Positions 1 to 7,944 are shown, counted from the first letter of the stretch. The stretch is 14,480 bases of DNA from DASXBA01 sp046729895 (GCA_046729895.1 JBKPHP010000048.1:1-14480); one strand, 5' to 3'. Translations and numbers: made by a program. The notes: a model not told the origin generated them from the sequence alone.

Positions 1-1124
<1,124 letters not shown>

Positions 1125-1130
1125 GCCGAA

Positions 1131-1136
1131 AGGTTA
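1131..1136 (-). promoter_or_regulatory. Putative -10 element (TAACCT) of a leaderless promoter for the acyl-CoA mutase
   Basis: On the minus strand TAACCT fits the actinobacterial TANNNT -10 pattern and ends 6 nt before the mutase ATG. There is no Shine-Dalgarno sequence. No good -35 hexamer is visible 17 nt upstream. It sits in the 23-nt gap after the small membrane ORF, so the mutase may have its own start site even if it is also read from upstream. Confidence 0.35.
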
Positions 1137-1147
1137 AGGCAGCCTGG

Positions 1148-1318
1148 TTACGGTCCCTGCTGCTTCGAGATCCGCCCCACTCGGCCGGGCCGGTGCGGGC
1201 GGCGCTCCTGCATCTCCGGGCGGGTCCGCCCGAAGCGGTGCAGGAGGAAGTGTGCCGCGAGGCCGAGCAAGGCCGCGACGATCGCGATCCCGAGCACGAT
1301 CAGGATGCCGGTCAGCAT
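1148..1318 (-). CDS. Small single-pass membrane protein, 56 residues
   Basis: A short open frame with an ATG at 1318 and a TAA stop at 1148-1150. The product begins MLTGILIVLGIAIVAALLGL, one hydrophobic helix (about residues 2-26), followed by a basic, Arg/Pro-rich cytosolic-type tail (about 27-56) ending SKQQGP. This layout (short N-terminal helix, positive residues after it) is typical of small bacterial inner-membrane proteins. It fills the space between the GH63 gene (48 nt upstream) and the mutase (23 nt downstream) on the same strand, consistent with an operon. No strong Shine-Dalgarno sequence is seen. Function unknown. The hydrophobic stretch makes it more than a chance frame, but conservation has not been tested. 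Confidence 0.55.
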   Translation of the reverse strand: MLTGILIVLGIAIVAALLGLAAHFLLHRFGRTRPEMQERRPHRPGRVGRISKQQGP

Positions 1319-1366
1319 GCTTTGCGGCTACCCGGTTACGTCCCCGGCTATGCGGCCTTGGCGCGG

Positions 1367-2740
1367 CTACGCGGCCTCGGCCTCGGCGCGCGACGCCGCA
1401 AGCTCCCGCAGGGTGAGCGCCGCCGTCCAGGCGAAGTCACGGGCGCCCAGGCCGCGACCCGACTCGGGGGCGAAGTACTCACGCATGCCGCCACCTTCCA
1501 CCGCGTGCAGCATCCGGCCGCGAAGCGTGGCGGTCGCGGCGGGCTCGCCGTAGAGCGCGAGGCCGTGGGCGCAGAGCCAGCTGAGGTTGGCCCACACCGG
1601 CCCGCGCCAGTAGTTGCGCGGCGATAGCTCCGGGTGCTCCCGATCGAGTGACCGCACCCCGAAAGGCGAGGCGAGAGCGCCGTCCGTCACGAGCTTGCGA
1701 GCCGCGGTCGGCTGCCGGCCCGTCAACCCCGGAGCGACCACGGCCAGCGCCGACCCGGCGCTCGTCACCTGCACTGTGGTCCCGGTGGTCAGGTCCACCG
1801 GGCGAACGAGGCCGTCGGCGTCGGCGCGCTCCCCGAGAGCCGCGGCGACGCGCTCGGACCCCGCCGCGCTCTCCTCCGCCAATCTCGTCTCGCCCAGGGC
1901 CTCCGCCTGCCCGGCGAGGTCCGCGCCGGCGCGCGCGAAGATCGCGCTGAAGCCCGGGTCGAGCACCCTGAACGGGCCGCTGCGGGCCAGTCGTGCCTGG
2001 GGCCAGCCCGCTGCGGTACCCCGCCGCACGAGCGTGAGGTAGCGGCGGTAGTGCTCGTCGCTCGGCCGCTCGGCGGCGTCGACCCAGTCGGTGTCGCGGC
2101 GGTGCAGGACCGTCACCTCCGGCATCACCCGCCACAGTGGGACGTCCCACTCGATCGCGTTGTCACGGCCGCTCTCCCAGGGGTGGATGAGCGTCGGTTC
2201 GCCGTGACCGAAGGGGTCGCGCTCCTCCAGCAGGAAGCGGTGCCAGCGGATCAGGGGCCGGAGCAGCGCGCGTGCCCGGCGCTCGTCCGGGTGCTTCTCG
2301 AAGAGGAGCCTCATGCAGGTGGCCGCGAGCGGTGGCTGGGTGATCGCGGAGATTCGCCTGCCGTCGGCACCCCTGCGCTCCCCCCACCAGCGCGGCCCGG
2401 GCAGGTAGCGCGCGCCCGGCCTGGCGACCTGGGTTAGCACGCCCCGGAGGCGGTCGCCCAGCCTGTCCTGACGCCGGCTCTGGAAGGCGATGTGAGGCAG
2501 GAGGCCGCCCTCGTCGCGCGCGTCCAGCAGGGACTCGAGCTCGGCCCAGGCCCTGCTTGGGTCCAGCTCGGCCCACCCGAGAGCCGTGAGTGCCGAGTCC
2601 CAGTTCCACTGATGGGGATAGGTGGTCCGCGAAGGGGCCGTGTAGCGACCCCTGTCGTTCTCCCGCAGCACCGTCTCCGCCGGCTCCCACAGCGACCGGC
2701 GGACGGAGCCCGGGAAAATGGGCCGCGAACCGTGCGTCAC
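1367..2740 (-). CDS. GH63-family glycoside hydrolase, glucosylglycerate/mannosylglycerate hydrolase-like
   Basis: 457-residue (alpha/alpha)6-barrel glycosidase with no signal peptide, so probably cytosolic. Motifs in order: VLREN and YPHQWNWDSALTALG (24-55), ITQPPLAA (133-140), HPWESGRDNAIEWD (186-199), NYWRGPVWANLSWLCAHGL (376-394) and MREYFAPESGRGLGARDFAW (419-438). In characterised bacterial mannosylglycerate hydrolase of this family the acid/base pair is an Asp in the GRDN motif and a late Glu; D193 and E421 fit by position. The likely role is hydrolysis of a compatible-solute glycoside such as glucosyl- or mannosylglycerate to sugar plus glycerate, but the substrate is not proven and no synthase gene is in the window. 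The start is GTG at 2740, with no obvious ribosome site. Any start inside the conserved VLREN region would remove family sequence, so the upstream GTG is preferred. Confidence 0.85.
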   Translation of the reverse strand: MTHGSRPIFPGSVRRSLWEPAETVLRENDRGRYTAPSRTTYPHQWNWDSALTALGWAELDPSRAWAELESLLDARDEGGLLPHIAFQSRRQDRLGDRLRGVLTQVARPGARYLPGPRWWGERRGADGRRISAITQPPLAATCMRLLFEKHPDERRARALLRPLIRWHRFLLEERDPFGHGEPTLIHPWESGRDNAIEWDVPLWRVMPEVTVLHRRDTDWVDAAERPSDEHYRRYLTLVRRGTAAGWPQARLARSGPFRVLDPGFSAIFARAGADLAGQAEALGETRLAEESAAGSERVAAALGERADADGLVRPVDLTTGTTVQVTSAGSALAVVAPGLTGRQPTAARKLVTDGALASPFGVRSLDREHPELSPRNYWRGPVWANLSWLCAHGLALYGEPAATATLRGRMLHAVEGGGMREYFAPESGRGLGARDFAWTAALTLRELAASRAEAEAA

Positions 2741-2778
2741 TTTCGAACTTCGGCGGCTTTCGCTCGTTTGGTACGGCG

Positions 2779-3426
2779 ATGAGGAAGTACATCCTCGCTG
2801 CAGCTGTCGTTGCCGTGGCCGTGAACCTCGCGGTGGCCGTCGGCGCGCCCCCCAGCAAGAAGCTCACGCTGGGGGCCGAGCCGAACCCCGTCGTGTTCGG
2901 TCGCAGCGTCGCCCTCAGCGGGCACCTGAGCGGGCAGGGCCACGCCGGCAAGAACGTCCGGGTGCAGGCGGACGCCTTCCCCTACGAGGGGAACTACGTC
3001 GACGTGGCCTCGGCGACGACCAACTCGGGGGGCGCCTGGGCGGCGACGGACAAGCCTGCCGTCAATACCCGCTACCGGGCGCGCCAGGGCTCCACCATCA
3101 GCGGCGTGGTGACCGAGCGGGTGCGCGTCCGGGTGAGCCTCAGGCTGAGCGACCGCACGCCGGCGGCAGGCCAGCTCGTCCGCTTCTTCGGTCGGGCTTG
3201 CCCGCAGCACGACGGGGCCCGTGTGCGCATCCAGCGTCGCACCAGCACAGGCAGGTGGCGTACGGTTCGCCGCACCACGCTCCGCGACATCCCGGGGAGC
3301 AGCTGCTCTCGCTACACGAGGCGCTTCCGGGTCTTTCACGATCGCACCCTCCGGACGGTGGTGATCCCCGCGGACGGAGACCACGCCAATGGGATCAGCC
3401 GTCGCCGTCGCGTCGACGTCCACTGA
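2779..3426 (+). CDS. Secreted protein with two Ig-like beta-sandwich domains, 215 residues
   Basis: The ATG at 2779 gives MRKYILAAAVVAVAVNLAVAVGAPPSKK, quoted here in two parts: a basic N-terminus (MRKY) and an Ala/Val hydrophobic core up to about residue 22, a typical Sec signal peptide. The mature part reads as two beta-rich repeats (about 27-118 and 119-215), each starting with the 'L.L....P..G..V.FSG' style seen in actinobacterial Ig-like surface proteins (for example TLGAEPNPVVFGRSVALSG and SLRLSDRTPAAGQLVRFFG). Only two cysteines are present (C141, C176), both in the second domain and able to form a disulphide. The C-terminus is Arg-rich (ISRRRRVDVH). No catalytic motif was recognised. 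Start codons of this gene and the divergent GH63 gene are only 38 bp apart; it converges with the HAD gene with a 4-bp gap. Confidence 0.8.
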   Translation: MRKYILAAAVVAVAVNLAVAVGAPPSKKLTLGAEPNPVVFGRSVALSGHLSGQGHAGKNVRVQADAFPYEGNYVDVASATTNSGGAWAATDKPAVNTRYRARQGSTISGVVTERVRVRVSLRLSDRTPAAGQLVRFFGRACPQHDGARVRIQRRTSTGRWRTVRRTTLRDIPGSSCSRYTRRFRVFHDRTLRTVVIPADGDHANGISRRRRVDVH

Positions 3427-3430
3427 CGCG

Positions 3431-4255
3431 TCAGCGGGCGAGTAGTTGTCGCCAGCGCGGCGGGCGCCGTAGTCGCGCCGCTGCATAGCCGCCGCCACCC
3501 GCCACGAGCGCTCCCGCGCCGATCGCGACGCCCAGCCGGAGCCGGCGGCGGAGGGTGTCGAAGCGCATGATTCGCCAGCCCTCCTCGCGCGCCACCCGCT
3601 CCAGGTCCGCGTCCGGGTTGACCGCCACCGGGTGCCCCACCGCGCGCAGCATCGGGAGGTCGGACTCCGAGTCGGAGTACGCGTACGACTTCGACAGGTC
3701 GATGCCCTCGCGCTCCGCGAGCTGGCGGATCGCCTCGGCCTTGCCCTCGCGGTAGGTGAAGGGCCCAGCCGCCCTTCCCGTGTAGACGCCATCGCGGACC
3801 TCGGAGCGCATGCCGATCCCGCCCTCGAAGACGAGCACGCGGGCCAGCACATCGGCGAGCTCCTGCGAGGCAGCCGTGACGATGTAGGCGGGACGGCCGG
3901 TGTCCTGGTGCTCCCACGCCTCGTGCAGCATCTCTTCGTACACGAGTGGGAGGACACCGGCGAGCACGTCGGGACCGAGGCGCGCCAGGTCCACCACCCG
4001 CTGGCCGGCGATCGAGTCGAGCACGCGGCGCCGGAGCTCGTCCGTCTGCTCGTCCGTCGTGCCGCTGAGCCGGAAGCGGACGTTCGCCCAGGCATCCCCG
4101 ATCAGCTTCCGCCGCGACAGCATGCCGGCCTTGTAGGCGGCTCGCGCGAAGTGGAGGGCGCTGGATCCCTCCATCAATGTCTTGTCCAGGTCGAAGAAGG
4201 CGGCTCCTGTCCTCGCCCCTTCGGCCTCGCCGGCATCGTCCGCGGTCGGTGGCAC
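3431..4255 (-). CDS. HAD-IB family phosphatase with C-terminal membrane segment
   Basis: 274-residue haloacid-dehalogenase phosphatase of subfamily IB (SerB/CicA-like). Motif I is FDLDKTL (nucleophile D22, acid D24), motif II VTAAS (T127), motif III K172 (EGKAEA) and motif IV SDSESDLPML (D195, D199). A helical cap lies between motifs I and II. After the catalytic core comes a hydrophobic Gly/Ala-rich segment (about 240-261) flanked by Arg residues (RRRLRLG and RLRRPP), probably a tail anchor placing the enzyme at the inner face of the membrane. The substrate is unknown; phosphoserine and lysolipid or phospholipid phosphate are family possibilities. The start is GTG at 4255 with GAGG about 5 nt upstream. 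It lies 42 nt after the thiolase on the same strand, so the two are probably co-transcribed. Confidence 0.88.
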   Translation of the reverse strand: MPPTADDAGEAEGARTGAAFFDLDKTLMEGSSALHFARAAYKAGMLSRRKLIGDAWANVRFRLSGTTDEQTDELRRRVLDSIAGQRVVDLARLGPDVLAGVLPLVYEEMLHEAWEHQDTGRPAYIVTAASQELADVLARVLVFEGGIGMRSEVRDGVYTGRAAGPFTYREGKAEAIRQLAEREGIDLSKSYAYSDSESDLPMLRAVGHPVAVNPDADLERVAREEGWRIMRFDTLRRRLRLGVAIGAGALVAGGGGYAAARLRRPPRWRQLLAR

Positions 4256-4297
4256 TGCTCCCTCGACTCGCCTCCGCGTGAGACCCTGCGCCGGCGG

Positions 4298-5482
4298 CTA
4301 GCTGCCGTTGACCTCGACGATCATGGCGTCGCCCTGGCCGCCGCCAGAGCAGATGGCGGCGACGCCCAGCCCGCCGCCGCGTCGGCGGAGCTCGTTGACC
4401 AGGGTCATCAGGATGCGGGCGCCGGAGGCGCCGATCGGGTGTCCGAGCGCGATGGCGCCCCCGTTGACGTTCACCTTGTCCTCGTCTACCCCCAGCATCC
4501 GCATGGAGTTGAGCGCCACCGAGGCGAACGCCTCGTTGATCTCGAACAGGTCGATGTCCTCGACGTTCAGGCCGGCCTTCTCCAGCGCCAGCTTGGCGGC
4601 GTTGGCGGGAGTGCGTGCCAGGTACGGGAACTCGTCGGCCACGGCAGCCTGCGTCACGATCGTGGCCAGGGGCTCGCGCCCATTAGCCTTCGCCCACTCG
4701 TCGCTGGCGAGCACCAGCGCGCCGGCGCCGTCGTTCACACCCGGGGCGTTGCCGGCGGTGTGGGCGCCGCCCTTGCTGAAGGCGCCCTTCAGGTTGGCGA
4801 GCGACTCCAGCGAGCTCTCCCGGCGCGGAGCCTCGTCGACCTCGACGGTCGAATCGCCCTTCTTCGACTTCACGGTCACGGAGACGATCTCCTCGGGCAG
4901 GCGCCCCTCGTCGGTCGCGCGGACCGCCAGCTCGTGGGAGCGGAGCGCGAACCTGTCCATGTCCGGGCGCGTGATCTCGAGCTCCTCCCCGACCTCGTCG
5001 GCCTCGGCGCCCATGTGCTTGCCGCTGAACGGGTTGGTGAGCCCGTCGTGCACCATGGCGTCGAGGGCCTTGGCGTCCCCCATGCGGTAGCCGAAGCGGG
5101 CCTGCTTGAGCAGGTAAGGGGCCTGCGACATCGACTCCATGCCGCCCCCGACCGCCACCTGGATGTCACCGGCCCTGACGGCCTGGTCGAGGATTCCGCA
5201 CGAGCGCAGTCCCGAGGCGCACACCTTGTTGATGGTCTCGGAGGGCACCTCCTTGGGGATGCCGGCCTTGATCTGGGCCTGCCGCGAGGGGATCTGGCCC
5301 TGACCGGCTTGGAGCACCTGACCGAAGGCCACGCCCTCCACCTGGTCCGGGGCAACCTCGGCGCGCTCGAGCGCGGCAGCGATGGAGCTCTTGCCGAGCT
5401 CCGTGGCGTCGAGGGTGGAGAGGCCGCCGCCCATCTTGCCGAAGGGGGTGCGCGCGGCGCCGAGGATCGCGGTCTTGGGCAT
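4298..5482 (-). CDS. Acetyl-CoA C-acyltransferase (thiolase)
   Basis: 394-residue degradative/biosynthetic thiolase. It catalyses reversible condensation of two acetyl-CoA, or thiolysis of 3-ketoacyl-CoA. All three active-site residues are in family position: nucleophile C88 in NKVCASGLRS, H348 in ALGHPIGASGAR and C378 in CSGGGQGDAM, with the NEAFA motif before them. Length and spacing match acetoacetyl-CoA thiolase (AtoB/PhaA type) closely; sequence alone does not settle chain-length preference, so no symbol is given. The ATG at 5482 has AGAGGAG about 10 nt upstream. It heads a probable two-gene unit with the HAD phosphatase and is divergent from pepA across 119 bp. Confidence 0.95.
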   Translation of the reverse strand: MPKTAILGAARTPFGKMGGGLSTLDATELGKSSIAAALERAEVAPDQVEGVAFGQVLQAGQGQIPSRQAQIKAGIPKEVPSETINKVCASGLRSCGILDQAVRAGDIQVAVGGGMESMSQAPYLLKQARFGYRMGDAKALDAMVHDGLTNPFSGKHMGAEADEVGEELEITRPDMDRFALRSHELAVRATDEGRLPEEIVSVTVKSKKGDSTVEVDEAPRRESSLESLANLKGAFSKGGAHTAGNAPGVNDGAGALVLASDEWAKANGREPLATIVTQAAVADEFPYLARTPANAAKLALEKAGLNVEDIDLFEINEAFASVALNSMRMLGVDEDKVNVNGGAIALGHPIGASGARILMTLVNELRRRGGGLGVAAICSGGGQGDAMIVEVNGS

Positions 5483-5515
5483 GTCGGAGCTCTCTCCTCT
5501 GGTCGGGAATCGGGA

Positions 5516-5545
5516 ACGATACAGGCGGGATACGCCGCGCTTCCA
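5516..5545 (-). promoter_or_regulatory. Possible promoter for the thiolase gene
   Basis: Minus-strand TATCGT (5521-5516) resembles a -10 element. TGGAAG (5545-5540) lies 18 nt further upstream as a poor -35. A start site near 5508 would leave a leader of about 25 nt holding the AGAGGAG ribosome site. The matches are weak and the call is tentative. Confidence 0.25.
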
Positions 5546-5560
5546 CGTTCTTCGCGGCGT
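5532..5560. promoter_or_regulatory. Perfect 8-bp dyad between thiolase and pepA
   Basis: ACGCCGCG at 5532-5539 is the exact reverse complement of CGCGGCGT at 5553-5560, with a 13-nt spacer. It overlaps the suggested -35 region of the thiolase promoter. It could be an operator or an RNA hairpin; GC-rich DNA makes some such dyads by chance. Confidence 0.35.
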
Positions 5561-5562
5561 CA

Positions 5563-5597
5563 GAGCAGCCTCGGCTGCCCGGCCAGCTAGGCTGCTC
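5563..5597. promoter_or_regulatory. Perfect 9-bp dyad overlapping the pepA start region
   Basis: GAGCAGCCT at 5563-5571 is the exact reverse complement of AGGCTGCTC at 5589-5597, with a 17-nt spacer. The right arm covers most of the putative pepA -10 (5588-5593) and ends 4 nt before the pepA ATG, so a bound protein would block transcription of pepA. A hairpin reading is possible only if transcription starts upstream. Confidence 0.4.
5588..5593 (+). promoter_or_regulatory. Putative -10 element (TAGGCT) of a leaderless pepA promoter
   Basis: TAGGCT fits TANNNT and ends 8 nt before the ATG at 5602. No Shine-Dalgarno sequence precedes that ATG, as expected for a leaderless message. No clear -35 is visible. 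Confidence 0.35.
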
Positions 5598-5601
5598 GCC
5601 C

Positions 5602-7023
5602 ATGCCGCCGATCGCCGTCAGCGCCCGTCGCGGCGCGCCCAACCAGACAGACGCCGACACCCGGGTGGTGGGTCTCTTCGAGGGCGAGTCGCTCGACGAG
5701 CCTTCGCTCCAGACGCTGGTCGACTCCGGGGAGGCCAAGGCCGGCAGCGGGAAGGTGGCGGTCGCCCACGAGGGCGGGAAACGGGTGCTGATCGCCGGAC
5801 TGGGCAAGCGCGACGAGCTCGACGCCGACACGGCCCGTGCCGCTGCTGCCGCCGCGGCCGGCCAGGCGCGCGAGCTCGGGACGAAGTCACTCTCGTGGGA
5901 GGCTCTCGACGGCGTTGCCGCTGCGCTCGTCGAGGGCACCCTGCTGCGGCTGTACCGCTTCGACCGCTTCAAGTCTAAGGACGACGAGAACGACGGGGTC
6001 GAAGCCCTGGAGCTGGCCGGCCCGACCGTCTCCGAGGAGGAGGTGGAGCGCGCGCGGATCGGAGCCGAGGCCCAGAACAAGGCTCGGGACCTCCAGAACC
6101 TGCCGGCCAACGTGGCTACGCCGGTCTTCCTCGCCGAGCGCGCTGCCGAGATCGCCGCCCAGCACGATGCGCTGGAGCTCGAGCTGCTCGACCGGGAGGG
6201 AATAGTCGCCAGCGGGATGGGCGCCTTCGCCGGCGTCTCGCAGGGCAGCGATCAGGAGCCGCGCCTGATCGTGCTGCGCTACGCGGGGGGCGATCAGGGC
6301 CCGCATCTAGGGTTTGTGGGCAAGGCGGTGACCTTCGACACCGGCGGGATCTCGATCAAGCCCAGCGCCAAGATGCACGAGATGAAATTCGACATGTCGG
6401 GCGGCGCCGCGGTGATCGAGTCGCTCGGCGCGATCGCCCAGCTCGGGCTGCCGGTGACGATCACCGGGGTGGTGCCGGCCACCGAGAACATGCCGAGCGG
6501 GCACTCGATGCGACCTGGCGACGTGGTGACGGCGATGAACGGCACCACGATCGAGGTCAACAACACGGACGCCGAGGGGCGGCTGATCCTCGCGGACGCC
6601 CTCTGCTACGCCGTCGAGCAGGGCGTGGAGCGGATCGTGGACCTGGCCACGCTTACGGGGGCGATCATCGTCGCGCTCGGGTCGACCTACGCGGGCCTCT
6701 TCTCCAACGACGACGACTGGTGCGGCGAGGTGGAGGCCGCGGGCAAGGCGACCGGCGAGCTCGGTTGGCGCCTTCCCTTCCACAAGGAGTACGAGGACAT
6801 GGTGAAGGGTGAGTACGCGGACATCACCAACGCGCCGGAGGGCCGCAAGGCGTCGTCGATAGTGGGCGCCGAGTTCCTGCGCCGCTTCGTGGACGACAGG
6901 CCCTGGGTTCACTTGGACATCGCCGGCACGGCCTGGGGCATGGACCGCCCCTACGTCCGCAAGGGCGCCTCGGGCTTCGGCGTCCGGACCCTGATCGAGC
7001 TGGCGAGCCGCGCCGCCTCCTGA
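5602..7023 (+). CDS. pepA: Leucyl aminopeptidase, peptidase family M17
   Basis: 473-residue cytosolic two-metal aminopeptidase that removes N-terminal residues from peptides; the family forms hexamers. The C-terminal catalytic domain holds every expected residue with the same spacing as E. coli PepA: metal ligands K241 (GKAVTFDTGG), D246, D264 (MKFDMSGG), D323 and E325 in NTDAEGRL, and catalytic K253 and R327. The N-terminal domain (about 1-155) is variable, as usual for the family, and carries an Ala-rich helix near 78-90. The ATG at 5602 is chosen because the N-terminal domain then has normal length and a -10-like TAGGCT lies 8 nt upstream. It is divergent from the thiolase and convergent with the coiled-coil membrane gene, with a hairpin in the 84-bp gap. 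Confidence 0.95.
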   Translation: MPPIAVSARRGAPNQTDADTRVVGLFEGESLDEPSLQTLVDSGEAKAGSGKVAVAHEGGKRVLIAGLGKRDELDADTARAAAAAAAGQARELGTKSLSWEALDGVAAALVEGTLLRLYRFDRFKSKDDENDGVEALELAGPTVSEEEVERARIGAEAQNKARDLQNLPANVATPVFLAERAAEIAAQHDALELELLDREGIVASGMGAFAGVSQGSDQEPRLIVLRYAGGDQGPHLGFVGKAVTFDTGGISIKPSAKMHEMKFDMSGGAAVIESLGAIAQLGLPVTITGVVPATENMPSGHSMRPGDVVTAMNGTTIEVNNTDAEGRLILADALCYAVEQGVERIVDLATLTGAIIVALGSTYAGLFSNDDDWCGEVEAAGKATGELGWRLPFHKEYEDMVKGEYADITNAPEGRKASSIVGAEFLRRFVDDRPWVHLDIAGTAWGMDRPYVRKGASGFGVRTLIELASRAAS

Positions 7024-7029
7024 CGGACC

Positions 7030-7060
7030 AGGCCGCGCCACGCGGGGCGCGGCGCGGCCT
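7030..7060 (+). terminator. GC-rich hairpin after pepA
   Basis: Perfect 10-bp stem AGGCCGCGCC (7030-7039) and GGCGCGGCCT (7051-7060) with an 11-nt loop, starting 7 nt after the pepA stop. There is no T-run, so it is not a classic intrinsic terminator. Strong hairpins without U-tracts are common after genes in GC-rich actinobacteria. Confidence 0.5.
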
Positions 7061-7068
7061 CTTGCAGT

Positions 7069-7112
7069 CCCGGAGGGGCCCGGGACTAGCCCCCGGAGGG
7101 CCCCGGACTAGC
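7069..7112. repeat. Two tandem 22-bp imperfect repeats between convergent genes
   Basis: Copies at 7069-7090 and 7091-7112 share 18 of 22 bases, both ending GGACTAGC-like (GGGACTAGC and CGGACTAGC). The second copy contains the stop codon (CTA at 7108-7110) of the minus-strand membrane gene, and the first repeats it at 7086-7088. The first copy is also part of a 7-bp stem, GTCCCGG (7067-7073) with CCGGGAC (7080-7086), so the pair may act as a terminator for the minus-strand gene. Confidence 0.7.
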
Positions 7113-7710
7113 GTTCGTAGCGGCGGCCAGTGACCTCCTCGTGCCGCACGTCTTCGGTTGCCGGGTCGCGCTCCCGGCGAACGTCCTCGCGGATCGTGCC
7201 GGCACCGCTGGAGCGATCCGACTCCTCGCTGTCGTTGCCCTTGCGACCGAAGAGCCTCTCCTTCAAGCTCGGCTTGTCCTGGCGGCCGCCGCCAGCAGCC
7301 TGGGTGTCGCCGCGGCCACCACCCGCGGAGGTACCCGGCGTGTCCGCGTCCCCGCGATCGGAGCCGTGCTCGCGGTCGAAGCGCTCGGCAACCTCGTCCT
7401 CGTCCGCGTCGGGGTCCTTGCGGGCGGCCTCGAGGTGGCGCTCGCGGGCCTCGCGCCCCCGCGCGTCCGCGGCTGCCGCGCGCTCACGGGCGCGGGCCTC
7501 CTCACGGCGCGCCCGGGCGGCGCGCTCGTCGGCCTCCGCGCGCGTCGTGTCGGCCTGCGCGCGCGAGACCTCCGCCTCACGCCGGATCTCACGGGCCTCA
7601 TGCCGGCGCGTGTCGAGCCGCTTCTGGCGGCCCTTCCTGCCGAGCAAGAGCAGCGCCGCCAGCACGAGCAGCGCGACCACGACTATGGCGATGATCACTC
7701 CAGCGTCCAT
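7108..7710 (-). CDS. Membrane-anchored coiled-coil protein, 200 residues
   Basis: The product starts MDAGVIIAIVVVALLVLAAL, a single N-terminal transmembrane helix (about 4-23). A long charged helix rich in Ala, Arg and Glu follows (about 26-115), with heptad-like spacing expected for a coiled coil. Then comes a disordered Gly/Asp/Ser-rich tail (about 116-200) holding SLKERLFGRKG and ending GRRYER. The start at 7710 is chosen because GGAGGAG lies 8 nt upstream (7719-7725) and the hydrophobic helix begins at once. The frame stays open upstream to 7845, but that extension has no ribosome site and would bury the membrane helix. No enzyme motif is visible; a scaffold or envelope role is only a guess. 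It lies 234 nt downstream of the acyl-CoA synthetase fusion gene on the same strand. Confidence 0.75.
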   Translation of the reverse strand: MDAGVIIAIVVVALLVLAALLLLGRKGRQKRLDTRRHEAREIRREAEVSRAQADTTRAEADERAARARREEARARERAAAADARGREARERHLEAARKDPDADEDEVAERFDREHGSDRGDADTPGTSAGGGRGDTQAAGGGRQDKPSLKERLFGRKGNDSEESDRSSGAGTIREDVRRERDPATEDVRHEEVTGRRYER

Positions 7711-7944
7711 CCGGGCCTCTCCTCCCCTATGACTATTCGACTCCGAGCTACCCCATGCCGGTGGTGCGCTAACGGCTACTTCCGGGCCAAGGGTCCATCC
7801 AGTTGGGGTGCGTCCGGCGTTCCAAGAGGTTGCTGGCGCCTGCACCCGGGCTCCGGGGGTCCCGTACGTCCTGGGTCATGGTGACCCACAACCTGCGGAG
7901 CCCCCTCCCGTGGCGCGTTACACCTGCGGATCAGCCGTGAGCTG
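7711..7944. other. Intergenic region between the synthetase fusion and the membrane protein gene
   Basis: 234 bp. It holds the ribosome site of the membrane gene (7719-7725) and a 15-bp inverted repeat at 7873-7887. A 36-codon frame on the minus strand (7769-7879) has no ribosome site or recognisable product and is not called. No clear terminator for the synthetase gene or promoter for the membrane gene was found. Confidence 0.6.
7873..7887. promoter_or_regulatory. Palindrome GGGTCA-TGG-TGACCC
   Basis: Perfect 6-bp arms around a 3-bp centre, in the gap after the synthetase fusion stop and about 160 bp upstream of the membrane gene. Its size and symmetry suit a homodimeric regulator, but there is no adjacent regulator gene and the distance from the next start is large. 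Confidence 0.3.

Noticed and set aside
3632..5590. 652-codon open frame on the plus strand
   Set aside because: Antisense to the HAD and thiolase genes, both of which have complete catalytic motifs. The frame has shadow-type composition and no signal.
7769..7879. 36-codon minus-strand frame in the gap after the synthetase fusion
   Set aside because: No ribosome site, no hydrophobic or conserved-looking segment; it starts within the palindrome at 7873-7887.
7141..7884. Long plus-strand frames opposite the coiled-coil membrane gene
   Set aside because: The minus-strand frame has a strong ribosome site, a membrane helix and plausible codons; the plus frames have none of these.
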